64,000 nt of DNA from positions 24,329,651 to 24,393,650 of the forward strand of contig CM064480.1 of NCBI GenBank assembly GCA_032716605.1, written 5' to 3'. Positions 50,936-61,479 of the stretch are shown here, one piece after another. The stretch comes from Paralithodes platypus (Eukaryota > Arthropoda > Malacostraca > Decapoda > Lithodidae). A program made the position numbers and the translations under genes. The notes beneath the pieces were generated by a model that was not told the origin of the DNA, searched no databases, and saw only the letters and a program-made list of their open reading frames with translations. Position 1 is the stretch's first letter, and each line of letters opens with the position of its first letter.

Positions 50936-53748
50936 CTTCCCTCTCCTTCATTATAGGCTCGTCCTCGAGCCTCAAGGGTGAAGTTAAAAGAATCATAGTA
51001 ATGGTGGGTCATTTTCAGGGTATTTAGAAAGTTCCACCAAACACGAGAGCGACGGTCAGGTTTCTTTTGCAGGTCAATGTATACCTGTAAGAATGTGTCC
51101 TCTGTGTTGTGGCGGGCGGCTGCCCGGGCTTGGTGTGGGTGTGGTACACGGGCCAAGTGTCCAGTGGGGGTCTTTACTTTAACCTTTCGTATGAATGGTT
51201 TGTAGCTTTCCCCCGTGGGGGTCGGAGTGAGGTGTGTGGGGTTGACAGGAAGTCTGTTTAGTGTGGTGAATGGGTTACTAACCGAAAGGGGATTCACGCG
51301 TGACAACAGGGCTGGGGATGAAGGGGGAATGTGAGTCTGGGTTGTATTTGGTTTTCTTAGGCGGTGTTGTAGGTTGGGAATATATAGTGAGGCAATGCGC
51401 AAAATCGGTGTAGGTAAGGTGGGTGAAGGAGGTGTGTGGGAAGGAGGGGGTGTGTGTGTTGTGTGGCTTGGGTCCTTAGTGTCAGAACGGGGTGTTATTT
51501 TTGTATCGCTGTCTTTAAATCTGATGGGTCTGTTGATTATTCTACCTCTGGCGGTCCTGGTGGGAAGGTAGATGTTTGTCGTGGGACTTGAGTCGCTCGG
51601 CGATGTTTTATAGTGAGGGGAAGCATGTTTTATAGGTAAATGACATGTGGGAGTTTTCTCGGGGGTGACTTTGGGGGGGGTTTCTTGGGGGGGGGTGGGT
51701 TGGGGGTCCGGTGAGATGAGGAGGTTGGTCGGTGTGTGGGTGGGGTGGTGGGGATCGTGGAGGGGAAAGGGGCGGATGCGGGGGGGGCTAGACGGGTGGG
51801 TAAGGAGTGTAGATTTAAGTTGGAGGGTTGGGGGTAGGGGCGTGTGTTGTTTGATGAGGTTGGTGATTTGCTGGTGATTATTCGTCTTCTTTCCCTTTGT
51901 GGGGGAGAATTCGACGAAGAAGAAGAAGGAGGAGGAGGAGGAGGAGGGTAGTGGTCTGGCAGCCCTACGGAACTTGGTTAGTAGGGTGTGTTTTCTGGAG
52001 GTTTTAAACGATGTTTGTCGTGGGCGTAAGTTGTAGCGTGAGGTTACTGAGGTAGATTGTGTGGTGCGGTTGGGTGTGTACTTGGTTTGGGGTGGCGGTG
52101 GTGGTTTTCTCACTGTGGTGCCTGGTGGAGGTATGTCAGGGCTAGACGGGAGGGTTTCTGTTGTGGTCGGGGTTGTGGGTGGAGGTTTTTGTACTTGGAT
52201 AAGTTGGGGAGGAACTTGACTATCAGAAGTGAAAGAAGGTGTCATGGTGGAAGAGGGTGTGATATTGGGGGCTTGGGGTTTGTGGAGGTTAGTTGGGGGG
52301 GTATGGTGAGAAAAGATTTGTCGGTTCGGTGCTGGAGGGCTTAGGTCCTTAGGGGTTTGTATGGGAATATTCGTAGCCTGAGTGAGGGGGTGAGTAGGGG
52401 TATTTAATTTAGGGTCGGACGTGTGGGGTGGGGTAATGTCTTGTGGCTTTAGAGGTTTAAACGCTCGGACGAATCTAGTTCGGAGCGTGCGAGTTACGCC
52501 GTGATAGTCGATGGTGACTTGAAAGGCATTTGGGACTTGTATTACGGTGTAGGGTCCGACATAGCGAGGGCCTAACTTGTTGGTGATAGGGAGGTTGGCT
52601 ACCATTACGGTGTCATGGATGGCGAAAGGGTTTTTTTCATCGATGTTGTCAGTTTTGGTGTCTTGACAGATCTGGGCGGTATGGAGGGTGTTTTGAAGAT
52701 GTTGCAATGGGTCAATTGTGGAGGTGGTGGAGGGAAGGTGAGCGTGGTGGTGGAATGGCAGTAACAGGGGGGGTACACCGTAAACACGTTCATGAGGGGA
52801 AATACCGTCTTCCCGAGGACAGGTGTTCATACCCCACTGTATCATCTTTAGTTGTGATGGCCAGTCTGAGGTATTAAGAGCAATCATTCTTGTACGTAAC
52901 TGGTTGTTGATGGTGCGATGGCTGCGTTCGCAGATAGCATTTCCTTGAGGCCAGTACGGGGATGAGTGTTTAATCTTGATACCGCATTGTTGGGTGAATT
53001 GTTGCCAAACGTGTCCACTAAACTCGGGGGCATTGTCCGATAGAAGAGCAAGGGGAAGGCCGAATATAGGGAACACTTCGGTGGCAAGCAGTGTGGCGAC
53101 TGTGGTTGCTGTGTGGTCTTTAACTGGGCAGGCTATTAGAAATTTTGAATATACGTCTACAAATGTGACGATATAGCGGTTGCCAGCGTAAGAAGGGAAC
53201 GGGCCCATGATGTCGAGGGATAGGACTTGGAACGGTTTGTTGGCAGAAATGGTACCAGCTGGGCCTGGGGTGCGTGATCTATCCTTTCCCAATAAACACG
53301 GTTTGCAGGATTCTGTCACTCGTTGTGCAATTTTGGAGGGGTTGGGGGTCCAGTATTGGTCTGTGAAGTTCTTTAACATTTTCTTTTGTCCAAGGTGTAT
53401 GCCGTTTCCCTCGTGGATGGCAATCATGTAGTCGTGGGCTATGGTGGGGTCCAAGATTATGTGACCAGTGTCTGTGGCAAGTTGATCTCCCCAGCGAGTC
53501 AGTCTCCTGAAGACGTTTAACGGTATCCAGGGGGGTCTAATTCGTGCTTCCCAAGATTGAATTAGGGAGGGGGCTGGGGGGGCATTCTGTCGGGAGGTGG
53601 GGGTAGATACCAATTGAGTGTTTTGTAAGGCGGCTAGGTTGGTGGGGGGGTCTTTTGGTACTGGCAAACGTGACAGGGCGTCTGCATTAGTATGGAGTTT
53701 GCCGGGACGATATTGTATTGTAAAGTCGTAGTCCTCTAGTGTCTCTCT
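50761..53748 (-). CDS. Unit 2 gypsy pol, downstream part: RNase H end, integrase and long C-terminal extension
   Basis: Open in frame with the upstream pol from the TGA (53749-53751) to a stop at 50761. The first ATG is at 53667, giving 968 residues counted from there. Integrase: H85, H91, C121, C124 (HHCC); D152, D211, E247 with 35 residues between the last two; GPY at 371-373. YNLRPR at 545-550 is where many gypsy proteins end. Here 418 more residues follow, Pro/Thr-rich with a better-structured block TFLQVYIDLQKKPDRRSRVW. The last ~58 residues are encoded inside the LTR. Without readthrough or internal initiation this part is not translated. The extension is unrecognised. Confidence 0.82.
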   Translation of the reverse strand, partial: RETLEDYDFTIQYRPGKLHTNADALSRLPVPKDPPTNLAALQNTQLVSTPTSRQNAPPAPSLIQSWEARIRPPWIPLNVFRRLTRWGDQLATDTGHIILDPTIAHDYMIAIHEGNGIHLGQKKMLKNFTDQYWTPNPSKIAQRVTESCKPCLLGKDRSRTPGPAGTISANKPFQVLSLDIMGPFPSYAGNRYIVTFVDVYSKFLIACPVKDHTATTVATLLATEVFPIFGLPLALLSDNAPEFSGHVWQQFTQQCGIKIKHSSPYWPQGNAICERSHRTINNQLRTRMIALNTSDWPSQLKMIQWGMNTCPREDGISPHERVYGVPPLLLPFHHHAHLPSTTSTIDPLQHLQNTLHTAQICQDTKTDNIDEKNPFAIHDTVMVANLPITNKLGPRYVGPYTVIQVPNAFQVTIDYHGVTRTLRTRFVRAFKPLKPQDITPPHTSDPKLNTPTHPLTQATNIPIQTPKDLSPPAPNRQIFSHHTPPTNLHKPQAPNITPSSTMTPSFTSDSQVPPQLIQVQKPPPTTPTTTETLPSSPDIPPPGTTVRKPPPPPQTKYTPNRTTQSTSVTSRYNLRPRQTSFKTSRKHTLLTKFRRAARPLPSSSSSSFFFFVEFSPTKGKKTNNHQQITNLIKQHTPLPPTLQLKSTLLTHPSSPPRIRPFPLHDPHHPTHTPTNLLISPDPQPTPPQETPPKVTPEKTPTCHLPIKHASPHYKTSPSDSSPTTNIYLPTRTARGRIINRPIRFKDSDTKITPRSDTKDPSHTTHTPPPSHTPPSPTLPTPILRIASLYIPNLQHRLRKPNTTQTHIPPSSPALLSRVNPLSVSNPFTTLNRLPVNPTHLTPTPTGESYKPFIRKVKVKTPTGHLARVPHPHQARAAARHNTEDTFLQVYIDLQKKPDRRSRVWWNFLNTLKMTHHYYDSFNFTLEARGRAYNEGEGSKMPQNKKPTTETTSEHHTETPGRKVHRTKGPADRARHSRQAQARRAKQLQDTPIYLF

Positions 53749-56700
53749 TCAACGTACCAAAATGGCTGAGTTGGTTTCGCACCTACGCAGCCATTGTAAA
53801 GATTGATGGTCGGTAATTATTTCGAGTTTTGCGCCTAACACAAATGACCGGAAGTGGCTGAGTGCCCAAATGATCCCTAAGCACTCTCTCTTGGTGGCTG
53901 CGTAATTCTGTTGGGGTGGGGTGAGTGTGTAGCTGGCATATGCTATCACATGTTCCTTTCCATCTCTGAATTGAGCTAATACTGCACCTATGGCGTACAG
54001 AGATACGTCGGTATAAAGACGGAAAGGTTTCTGGTAGTCAGGGAAAACGACAATAGGGGCTTGGATTAGCTTTTGCTTCAAAGTGTTAAACGCGAGGTCT
54101 CTTTCAGGTGTCCAGGCGAACGGGGTGTCTTTGTGGGTAAGTTGGTGGAGGGGTCTGGCTATGGTGGCAAAGTGGGGGACGAAACGTCTGTAGTACGTGG
54201 CTAAACCTAGAAACGAACGTATTCCTTTAACCGTGGTGGGTGGGGTTTGGTTTTGTATGGCTTGAAGTTTCTTTGGGTCTGGTGCAATACCATGTTCAGA
54301 TATCACGTGTCCGAGAAAATCTACCTTATTCCGGGCAATCACGCACTTTGAGGGTTTTAATTTCAACCCGGCGGCTCGGATTCTTTGCAGGACTTGTCTC
54401 AACCTGAGGAGGTGTTCTTCCCAGGTTGGAGAGTACACAATAATATCGTCCAGATAGGCTAGGCAGGTTTCCCAGGTTAGGCCATGCAATACCGTTTCCA
54501 TCAAACGGGAGAAAGTGGCGGGTCCGTTACAGAGGCCAAAAGGTAGGACGTTAAATTCATAGTGATGGCCACCACTAGTGGAAAATGCTGTTTTCTTTTG
54601 GTCCTCGGCCTTGATAGGCACTTGCCAATACCCTGCTTGCAAGTCGAGGGTAGTGAACCATTTGGATCCGTATAGGGAGTCAAGGGAATCGTCTATTCGG
54701 GGTAAGGGCGTAGCGTCTTTAATGGTTATGTCATTTAACCTCCTGTAATCGACGCAAAAACGGGTTGTCCCATCTTTCTTTTTGACTAAGACAACAGGGG
54801 AAGACCAGGGGCTAATGGACGGGGTGGCAATCCCGGCCTCTAACATTTCCTGGACTTGGCGTTCCTCTTCCTGACGTTGTATGGGGTTCTTTCTACGGGA
54901 TGGTTGTCGTATGGGGGGGCCTGTGGTGTCAATGATGTGTTGTTCTACATCCGTCTGTCCGATTTCGGTGGGTTGTTGGGCAAAGACGTCACTGAATTCC
55001 ATCAGTAGGTCGTACATGCCGTTCTTTTGGTGGTCAGATAGTGTCTCAGGAAGAGGGGGCAATTGGAGGCTGGTAGGGGTGTCGTTACAATGTATGGGGA
55101 GGTCATCGAAAGTTTCGAGATCTCCTATAATGAGACCTTTCGGTAATGTCAGGGGTTCCTCTGAGATATTAGCCACGAGAATGTGGTTGATACGAGCGGG
55201 AATGATGGCGGGTTGTAAGAGGCAGCGATAGGGGTTGGGGGATGTGTTAGTGGGGGAAAATACCATGTGAGTTTGGGGTATGGGCCGCAGGTTCACCCAT
55301 TTTTGATGGTGGGGGGGAATTTGGCATTTATCCTGAACTACCGCTGGGCTAATGATGGTGGGGGATTGACTGGCGAGCAGGTGCTTGGTACTTATAAGGG
55401 GGGCAAGGTCACTTTGGTGGGGGTCACGCGTGAGGGGGGGATTAACGGCGCGTGTGAGAGGATCAGTGGGGCGCGGTGTGAGGGGGTTAGAAAACGGGAT
55501 TTGTTGGAGGGACTGCGGAGGGTTGGTGGGGGAAGCGTTGTCGGTGGCAGTAACGGTTTGTTTAGAGGTTATCTGGGGTTGGTGGGTTTGTCTGTCATGA
55601 GGGGGTGAGTCAAGTGTGGGGTTTTGAAGTTTATTAGGGGTGTGAATTGTGGGGGGGTGGAAGGGAGCTACTGACGAAAAACTGTCACAAGGGGGATTGG
55701 GGGGGTGGTGGAATAGCTGGGCATTTCTGGGGGCATGGTGGGAACATGGTTGTGTCCCTCGGTCGGCACGCGTGAGGGGGGGATTAACGGCGCGTGCGGG
55801 CGGTTCAGAAGGGTGCGAGGTGAGCGAGTTAGAAAACGGGATTTGCTGGGGGGACTGCGGAGGGTTGGTGGGGAAAAAGTTAGGTGTAGAACATGGGTTA
55901 TTGGTGTAGGACTGGTGTATTGATTTGGGGTTGTTAACATTTCTGGGGGCATGGGGGAAACATTGTTGGGTACATTGGTCGGCATTTTCTCTGGAAACAT
56001 GTGTACATAAACATTGGATAGAATTAGGGTTACATATATCAGAGTCTGTCCTGAAAACATGGGAGGATTTATTCTGGGCAGAGTTACGAGAATTGAGGGG
56101 ATTACCGAGGGGGAGTTGCTTGGACTTGTCTTCTTTCGTTTGCTGAGGCATTTTTTTACTGAATTGAGTGAGGTTTTGAGAGATCTCGGGGCAAGGGGAG
56201 GTTTTAGTAGTAACCTTAGTGCTAGCTGCAACTTGGTAACCCTGAATCAGGTTTTGTTGAGGGGGAGGTTGTTTTTTCTTTTTGGGAATGGGTTTCTGCG
56301 TGATTGGTTTGTCAGAGGCTTTGGGCTGGAATTTGTTTTTGAATGAGATCAGCCTTTGGCCGCAGTCAATCTGGGCCTCTAGTTTTTGAAGGAGGTCAAG
56401 TCCAAGGAAACCATCATAATGTTTACAGTTGGAGGAAAATACTGTAAATGTGTGATAACAACGAGCATGGGGGCCAGGAGTGGTTACTGATAGGGGTAAA
56501 GTGTCTCCTAGGAGATTTAAGTAAGTATCAGCAGCTGAGATGAGTTCTGTTTTGGTGTTTAACAAAGGGCCAAATCGTCGGGGATGTTTTTCATAGTAAG
56601 ATTTGAACAAACATGACTTGGCAGCTCCCGTGTCGATTAGCAAGCGGACAGGAATGTCCTTGATTTTGGCCATGTAATAAATGGGGGCAGTGCGACTAGT

Positions 56701-56838
56701 TATGGCGTCCCCCGCCGAGCCCATCGTGGGCGGGGGATACTTTAAAAATCCTGGGGGTCGGTATCTACCTCTTCCAGGGTTTCCTCGGTATCGTCTGAGG
56801 TCATGGTATGGGGGGCAATTTCTTCCTCTTGTCCCCAC
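53749..56838 (-). CDS. Unit 2 gypsy pol: protease, RT and part of RNase H (ends at in-frame TGA)
   Basis: The same 1029-residue protein as in unit 1, with no difference noticed. It includes DTGA protease (residues 69-72), YLDD RT (795-798) and the start of RNase H. The TGA at 53749-53751 is shared with unit 1, so it was present before the duplication. In unit 2 it is the only break between protease and the end of the extension. Confidence 0.88.
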   Translation of the reverse strand: MGTRGRNCPPYHDLRRYRGNPGRGRYRPPGFLKYPPPTMGSAGDAITSRTAPIYYMAKIKDIPVRLLIDTGAAKSCLFKSYYEKHPRRFGPLLNTKTELISAADTYLNLLGDTLPLSVTTPGPHARCYHTFTVFSSNCKHYDGFLGLDLLQKLEAQIDCGQRLISFKNKFQPKASDKPITQKPIPKKKKQPPPQQNLIQGYQVAASTKVTTKTSPCPEISQNLTQFSKKMPQQTKEDKSKQLPLGNPLNSRNSAQNKSSHVFRTDSDICNPNSIQCLCTHVSRENADQCTQQCFPHAPRNVNNPKSIHQSYTNNPCSTPNFFPTNPPQSPQQIPFSNSLTSHPSEPPARAVNPPLTRADRGTQPCSHHAPRNAQLFHHPPNPPCDSFSSVAPFHPPTIHTPNKLQNPTLDSPPHDRQTHQPQITSKQTVTATDNASPTNPPQSLQQIPFSNPLTPRPTDPLTRAVNPPLTRDPHQSDLAPLISTKHLLASQSPTIISPAVVQDKCQIPPHHQKWVNLRPIPQTHMVFSPTNTSPNPYRCLLQPAIIPARINHILVANISEEPLTLPKGLIIGDLETFDDLPIHCNDTPTSLQLPPLPETLSDHQKNGMYDLLMEFSDVFAQQPTEIGQTDVEQHIIDTTGPPIRQPSRRKNPIQRQEEERQVQEMLEAGIATPSISPWSSPVVLVKKKDGTTRFCVDYRRLNDITIKDATPLPRIDDSLDSLYGSKWFTTLDLQAGYWQVPIKAEDQKKTAFSTSGGHHYEFNVLPFGLCNGPATFSRLMETVLHGLTWETCLAYLDDIIVYSPTWEEHLLRLRQVLQRIRAAGLKLKPSKCVIARNKVDFLGHVISEHGIAPDPKKLQAIQNQTPPTTVKGIRSFLGLATYYRRFVPHFATIARPLHQLTHKDTPFAWTPERDLAFNTLKQKLIQAPIVVFPDYQKPFRLYTDVSLYAIGAVLAQFRDGKEHVIAYASYTLTPPQQNYAATKRECLGIIWALSHFRSFVLGAKLEIITDHQSLQWLRRCETNSAILVR

Positions 56839-57674
56839 TCCTCTTCATTTACAGAAATGCGAGGAGTAGCGGGGCGAGGTTTGGCAGAGTCACGAATTTG
56901 GTGGAGGGCACACTGAGCATTACAGGCAGGGAATTCATAGGGGTTGATAATGACTAAGGTAGGATTTTTACTTTGGTAGGTGTTGTAGTTGCTGTTCCGG
57001 TTGAAGATTCTGCGTGGCTGGGACGGTTGGAACCGGGGTCTACTGGGTTGGGGCTTGCCGGAAGGGTAGGTGGGTCTGTTGTTGAAAGATGAGGCTGGGT
57101 AGGCATTCTTGGGGTTTTGGTGGTTGGTTTGCTGCGGGTGCGTGGGAAACCTCTTGATTGCAGCGATTTGGGTGGGTGCTTCTGTGCGCACGGCCAAAAT
57201 ACGTCGGATCGTGATGAGGTCTTTTTTGTATTCGACAAAATCGTGCACCCGGAAATGGTCTTTTACTGCTGAGGGCAATATCGACACAAGGTTAACCAGA
57301 ATTTGCTGTTCTTGTTGGATTTTGGTCAACGTGGGGAAAGAATTTTTTATGTGTTGGGCAAGCTTACTGACTGTGGCATCTAGATCGCCTTCGAATTTCG
57401 TGTCTAGGATACGGGTGTGGGCCACGAAAACGCCCAACGAAGGTTTAATGGCTTCTATCACTATTGTGCGAAATTCGTTCCAGGTGAGATCAGGGCGCAC
57501 TTGATAGGCCACCAGGGAAACGGCTTTTCCCAGGTGTGGTAATGTTACGGCTATTTTATGTGCGTCCGTGGTATAAGTAATGTCAACTAAGGGTTTCACT
57601 ATGTCCATGAATACTTCGATCCCATAATTTGTTTCATCATAATTTGGGATGAAAACGTGGTTAGGTTGCGCCAT
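56742..57674 (-). CDS. Unit 2 gypsy gag
   Basis: 310 residues, identical to the unit 1 gag as far as can be seen by eye. Same leader, same -1 overlap with pol, same lack of a CCHC knuckle. Confidence 0.85.
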   Translation of the reverse strand: MAQPNHVFIPNYDETNYGIEVFMDIVKPLVDITYTTDAHKIAVTLPHLGKAVSLVAYQVRPDLTWNEFRTIVIEAIKPSLGVFVAHTRILDTKFEGDLDATVSKLAQHIKNSFPTLTKIQQEQQILVNLVSILPSAVKDHFRVHDFVEYKKDLITIRRILAVRTEAPTQIAAIKRFPTHPQQTNHQNPKNAYPASSFNNRPTYPSGKPQPSRPRFQPSQPRRIFNRNSNYNTYQSKNPTLVIINPYEFPACNAQCALHQIRDSAKPRPATPRISVNEEEWGQEEEIAPHTMTSDDTEETLEEVDTDPQDF

Positions 57675-57755
57675 GATGTTCTCGTGTTCTAGCTGTTCCA
57701 AACTTGCAATGTAATGCAACCTTTTATCCGAATCAAGAACCACCGCTGCCGCCAA

Positions 57756-60700
57756 TGTTATGCCCTGTTTTTCTACAGGTTTAACTTGGGTAATGTGAGT
57801 TCTGAATGACTGGGTATAGAAGGCTGCATGCACAATACAAGGTATGAGGAATAGAGAACACAAAATAAACACACGGTAACACGACACAAGTTCACGTTTA
57901 TTGAAATAAAGAAATAAAGAGCATAGAAAGATAGTTATATTCGCACAAAACAAATGATAGAAGGGAACTGCTAGCATTTGTGGATTTGGATGGAGCCTAG
58001 TCTCCCACTTCCAACGTTCAGGTATATTCTTCTGATCACGGGTTTAATTAGCAAGTTTATATTTTACTGGAAGACCTCAATATATTCGTATAATTCAATG
58101 TCACTGATTTTACCTCTTGCTGGCTGGTCGCGTGCCCACGTAGCAACTCACAGTTAGGATTAGACGCGTATATTATAGAACACGGAAATCTCTAGCAACC
58201 TCATGGGGGTACTGAACTAAGTTTGATATTCTTAAGGCAGAAATATGTAGAACACGAATCAGTGGGCGAACGTTAGATATCACTAGAGTTTTAATATCTG
58301 AATAAGGTAATTACGAGAGTCAAGGTCGCCTGTTAATAAAAAACACTGATCGCTTAGTACGTCCCAAATGGAATGGTTAAATATGAATTACACTGGGCAA
58401 GGTCTTAGCCACTTTATAGAAAGTTAATAGGTGAGTATCAAGCTAGTACTATAACACTTAGTACTAGTAACATGAATCTTGAATAGTATGGGTAGATCTG
58501 GTCCTGGTTATCTTGCTTCCGGTGATGTTGGGGGCTAACGACTGGTTCCTCGGCCGTCCAGATGGTCCAAAATGTAGGAAGTTCTCAAGTCGGATCTCTT
58601 GATGATCGTTGCTGGCTACACACTTATATACCCACGAATTTGTGTGAAGGTTATAAGGTGCACGTTAGGACTTGTACATGGACAGATGCTTCTATCAGTC
58701 TTCTCTGCCACGGAGTCTGCCGGATCTGGAATCTCTCAACTCCGGAACAACACAAGGGCAGAGCTAGAGGTAAACTGCAGGGTAGTGACCACTGGTTGGT
58801 GTCTAGCTTTCAACTGATTTGACTGGGGGCGGGAGTTAGATTTATAGGCTCGGTTCTGGACCTTGTAGACAGTAGGGATCTCGAGTCTTATGGACTTAAT
58901 TGAGCTCTCAATAGATATGGGGACTAGGTAAGATGGTATTTACTGTTGTGGCACAGGGCGATAGGAAGCCTTTATATTTTCATATAACTGAGCCTTAGTA
59001 AGAGGTACTATTTTGGCTATACTGGACGTATTTAGGGGAGAGAGACTGGATCTACTTTGCGAGGAGGATGGGGACAGCTGTGATAGGAGCGTCTCTCTAG
59101 ATTGTTCAATCTTCATTCTATGGTATAGCTGAGGTGCTAATTTAGTGATCAGAGCATGCAAGAAAGGTAAATGGTTTATTGTGAGGTAATAGAGGTTAGT
59201 AAAGGTGTTAGTCATTCATGGTTAGTTCATTGATAGGAAGAATTCCTGTGCTACCTGGCAATGACTCGAAAGTCAAAACAGGGGCCAGGTATACCTCCGC
59301 GGGGGTGGGGGTCTCCCTCCTCGGGTGGGCAAAAAGGGGGAGCTGGGCGCCCTCTCTCTGATATAGTCGTCCGGCGGCTGTGGCTAGGGGCTTGCCATAT
59401 CACCAGTGTTTGTAATAACCCTCTGTGTATGAGACAGATGTGAGTGTCTTTAATACCAAAACCGAAGGTGCCTTAGCTAGCTGGTTTTACTCGGCTGGTT
59501 GTTAATTGTAGGGTTTGCTGGATATGGTGGAGACAGGGTTGCTAACTCTGCCACATTTATCTGGAAGTATGACAATAGAAGTTAGTTACTGGCGGGGCGG
59601 CTAGCCTCGCACCGACGACCATTGGGTGCAGGGTTGTGAATGTGTTGTAAGAGAATAGATGGCATGCAAGGGGCTAGTAAAGTTCTAATGTTGTTCTGGC
59701 CTACTAAGTGAAGGTAGGCTGGATAGGAGTATATATATAAAAGGTTGGAGAGCGTTAGTAACGGACAATTCAAGGATCTTCAAGAGGTATGAGAGAGAGG
59801 CTAGGTCGGACAAGAGTCGAGAAGCGCGGGTGTCTTAATGAGAGGGGGGGGGAGAGTTCAAGGGCTACAGGGAAATTTTGCCCCTAAGGTCCCTGGGCGT
59901 GGGGGTGGCATTAGGCTACAATTGATATGGAAGTTTGAAAAGGCAGTAGAATACGTTAGCCAAATGCTACCGGGGAATGCAACTATGGGGTGGTATATGA
60001 GTCTGGAAAAGATAGAGTTATGTGATCAGTCAGAGGGTTATGGATACTATTAGTTGGCCCTGGGAACTGCGTTTTCTATTAAATATAAAATACCAACCAC
60101 AGCGGCAGTTCGTAGGGGTACTTAGTTATTGTTTCGGGGTACTTATGACAGATACTGGTAACCAGGTTATCTTATACAATCTCTGGTTGGGGTAAGAGGT
60201 GTAAGACACGAAATAAATTGGCGTAGTGTGGGCTGTGGATACGAAGGAGGCAAGGGGAAGACGTATGACAATTGTGGAAAGTAAATGGAAAAAGGTGAAC
60301 ACAATGGCGGATAAAAATACTTAACCTAAGGATTGCATACATAGATTTATGGGGCGATGGGTCTTCAGAAGCCTAGTCTGGCAAGACAAGATGTTAGGGA
60401 ATGTTAATATTAATACTTAGTTACTAGAGGAGCAATGCAAGGGGCGACTGAGCACGGGTTACATATATCTATACTCGTCATGGAAAATGATATACGAGGT
60501 CTAGGGACAGCGTGGGTGTTTTAACTTCTAAGATATATAACATCTACTTCTCGGATGCAAGAACATACATAGATATAATTATGGCTGTCTGATGTGTTGG
60601 CATTGGCTCAACGTCGGGACAGGCATGGGTGTTTTTAATATGAATGTATATTCCTGTTCATCATCTTTGTAGTTAATAAGTGTAGGACACGAGGGGGTTA

Positions 60701-60904
60701 GTGTACGTGAGGTGTGGAAAATGGTCGGTTTAGAAAAGGTAAATGGGTGTGTCCTGGAGCTGTTTAGCCCTGCGTGCTTGGGCCTGTCTGGAATGGCGGG
60801 CTCGGTCAGCTGGTCCTTTCGTTCTGTGGACCTTTCTTCCGGGTGTTTCTGTGTGGTGTTCGCTCGTGGTTTCTGTGGTGGGCTTCTTGTTCTGGGGCAT
60901 TTTA
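57756..60904 (-). repeat. Gypsy LTR copy 3 (3149 bp)
   Basis: Outer LTR on the element's 5' side. It ends GGGGCATTTTA at 60904 followed by the CCGGA duplication. Private changes at ~59534 (GAGACAGGG) and ~60776 (CTGCGTGC). Confidence 0.9.
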
Positions 60905-60909
60905 CCGGA

Positions 60910-61190
60910 ATTATTAGGCCTACTTAAATTTGGCAAACAAATAGGAACTACCCTTGTATCGTTTATTTTAAATAAACTATAGTTGCCACTTATGTAAGAA
61001 ATAGCCTAGTGCATTCTTACCCGGTATCACTGGATACAATTACTCGGTATTTTTTTTATTTTTATTTTTTTTTCAGGTATAACCTAGTCTTAGGCTAAGA
61101 TTAATATATTTGTATCTTTGGCAACATAGAGGCTAAGTGTAACCGGTCACTTAAGCTCTCGTATTTCACGTAATTCTGATAGTAGGCCTG
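60910..61190. other. Unassigned spacer
   Basis: AT-rich with a T run near 61049-61075. No gene seen. Confidence 0.45.
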
Positions 61191-61194
61191 TCTC

Positions 61195-61470
61195 TAATAT
61201 GGTATGACAAAGCCTAGGGTAACCGGCAAAATTAATATTTGCCTCCATTATTGCAACCCGGGCTTGTCCTATTATAGTATGACAATGCCTAGAGTATCCA
61301 ACAAAATAATATCTGCCTTAATTGTATGACATCTTTATTATAGTATGACCAAACCTAGAGTACCCGGCAATAATTTCCATTTGATTCCATTATTGGAACC
61401 CTGGTTTGTCTTTATTAAAGTATGACAAAGTTTACGGTACTCTGAAAATAATATGCCATCGTCTTAACAG
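61195..61470 (+). repeat. Degenerate tandem repeat (~80 bp unit)
   Basis: Units share TAT.GTATGAC(A/C)AA(A/T)(G/C)CCTAGAGTA.CCGGCAA and CATTATTG.AACCC. Starts are near 61197, 61272, 61335 and 61413, and the units are quite diverged. Confidence 0.6.
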
Positions 61471-61479
61471 TCGCCAGAG

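Larger units (their letters stand above)
37841..60904 (-). mobile_element. Tandem dimer of a Ty3/gypsy retrotransposon (23.1 kb)
   Basis: The order is LTR (37841-40990), internal unit 1 (40991-47790), LTR (47791-50935), internal unit 2 (50936-57755), LTR (57756-60904), all on the minus strand. CCGGA lies only at the outer edges (37836-37840 and 60905-60909). So this is one insertion that was later expanded by recombination, not two insertions. The two internal units are nearly identical over gag, protease and RT. The LTRs are ~3.15 kb, very long for gypsy elements. Confidence 0.93.
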
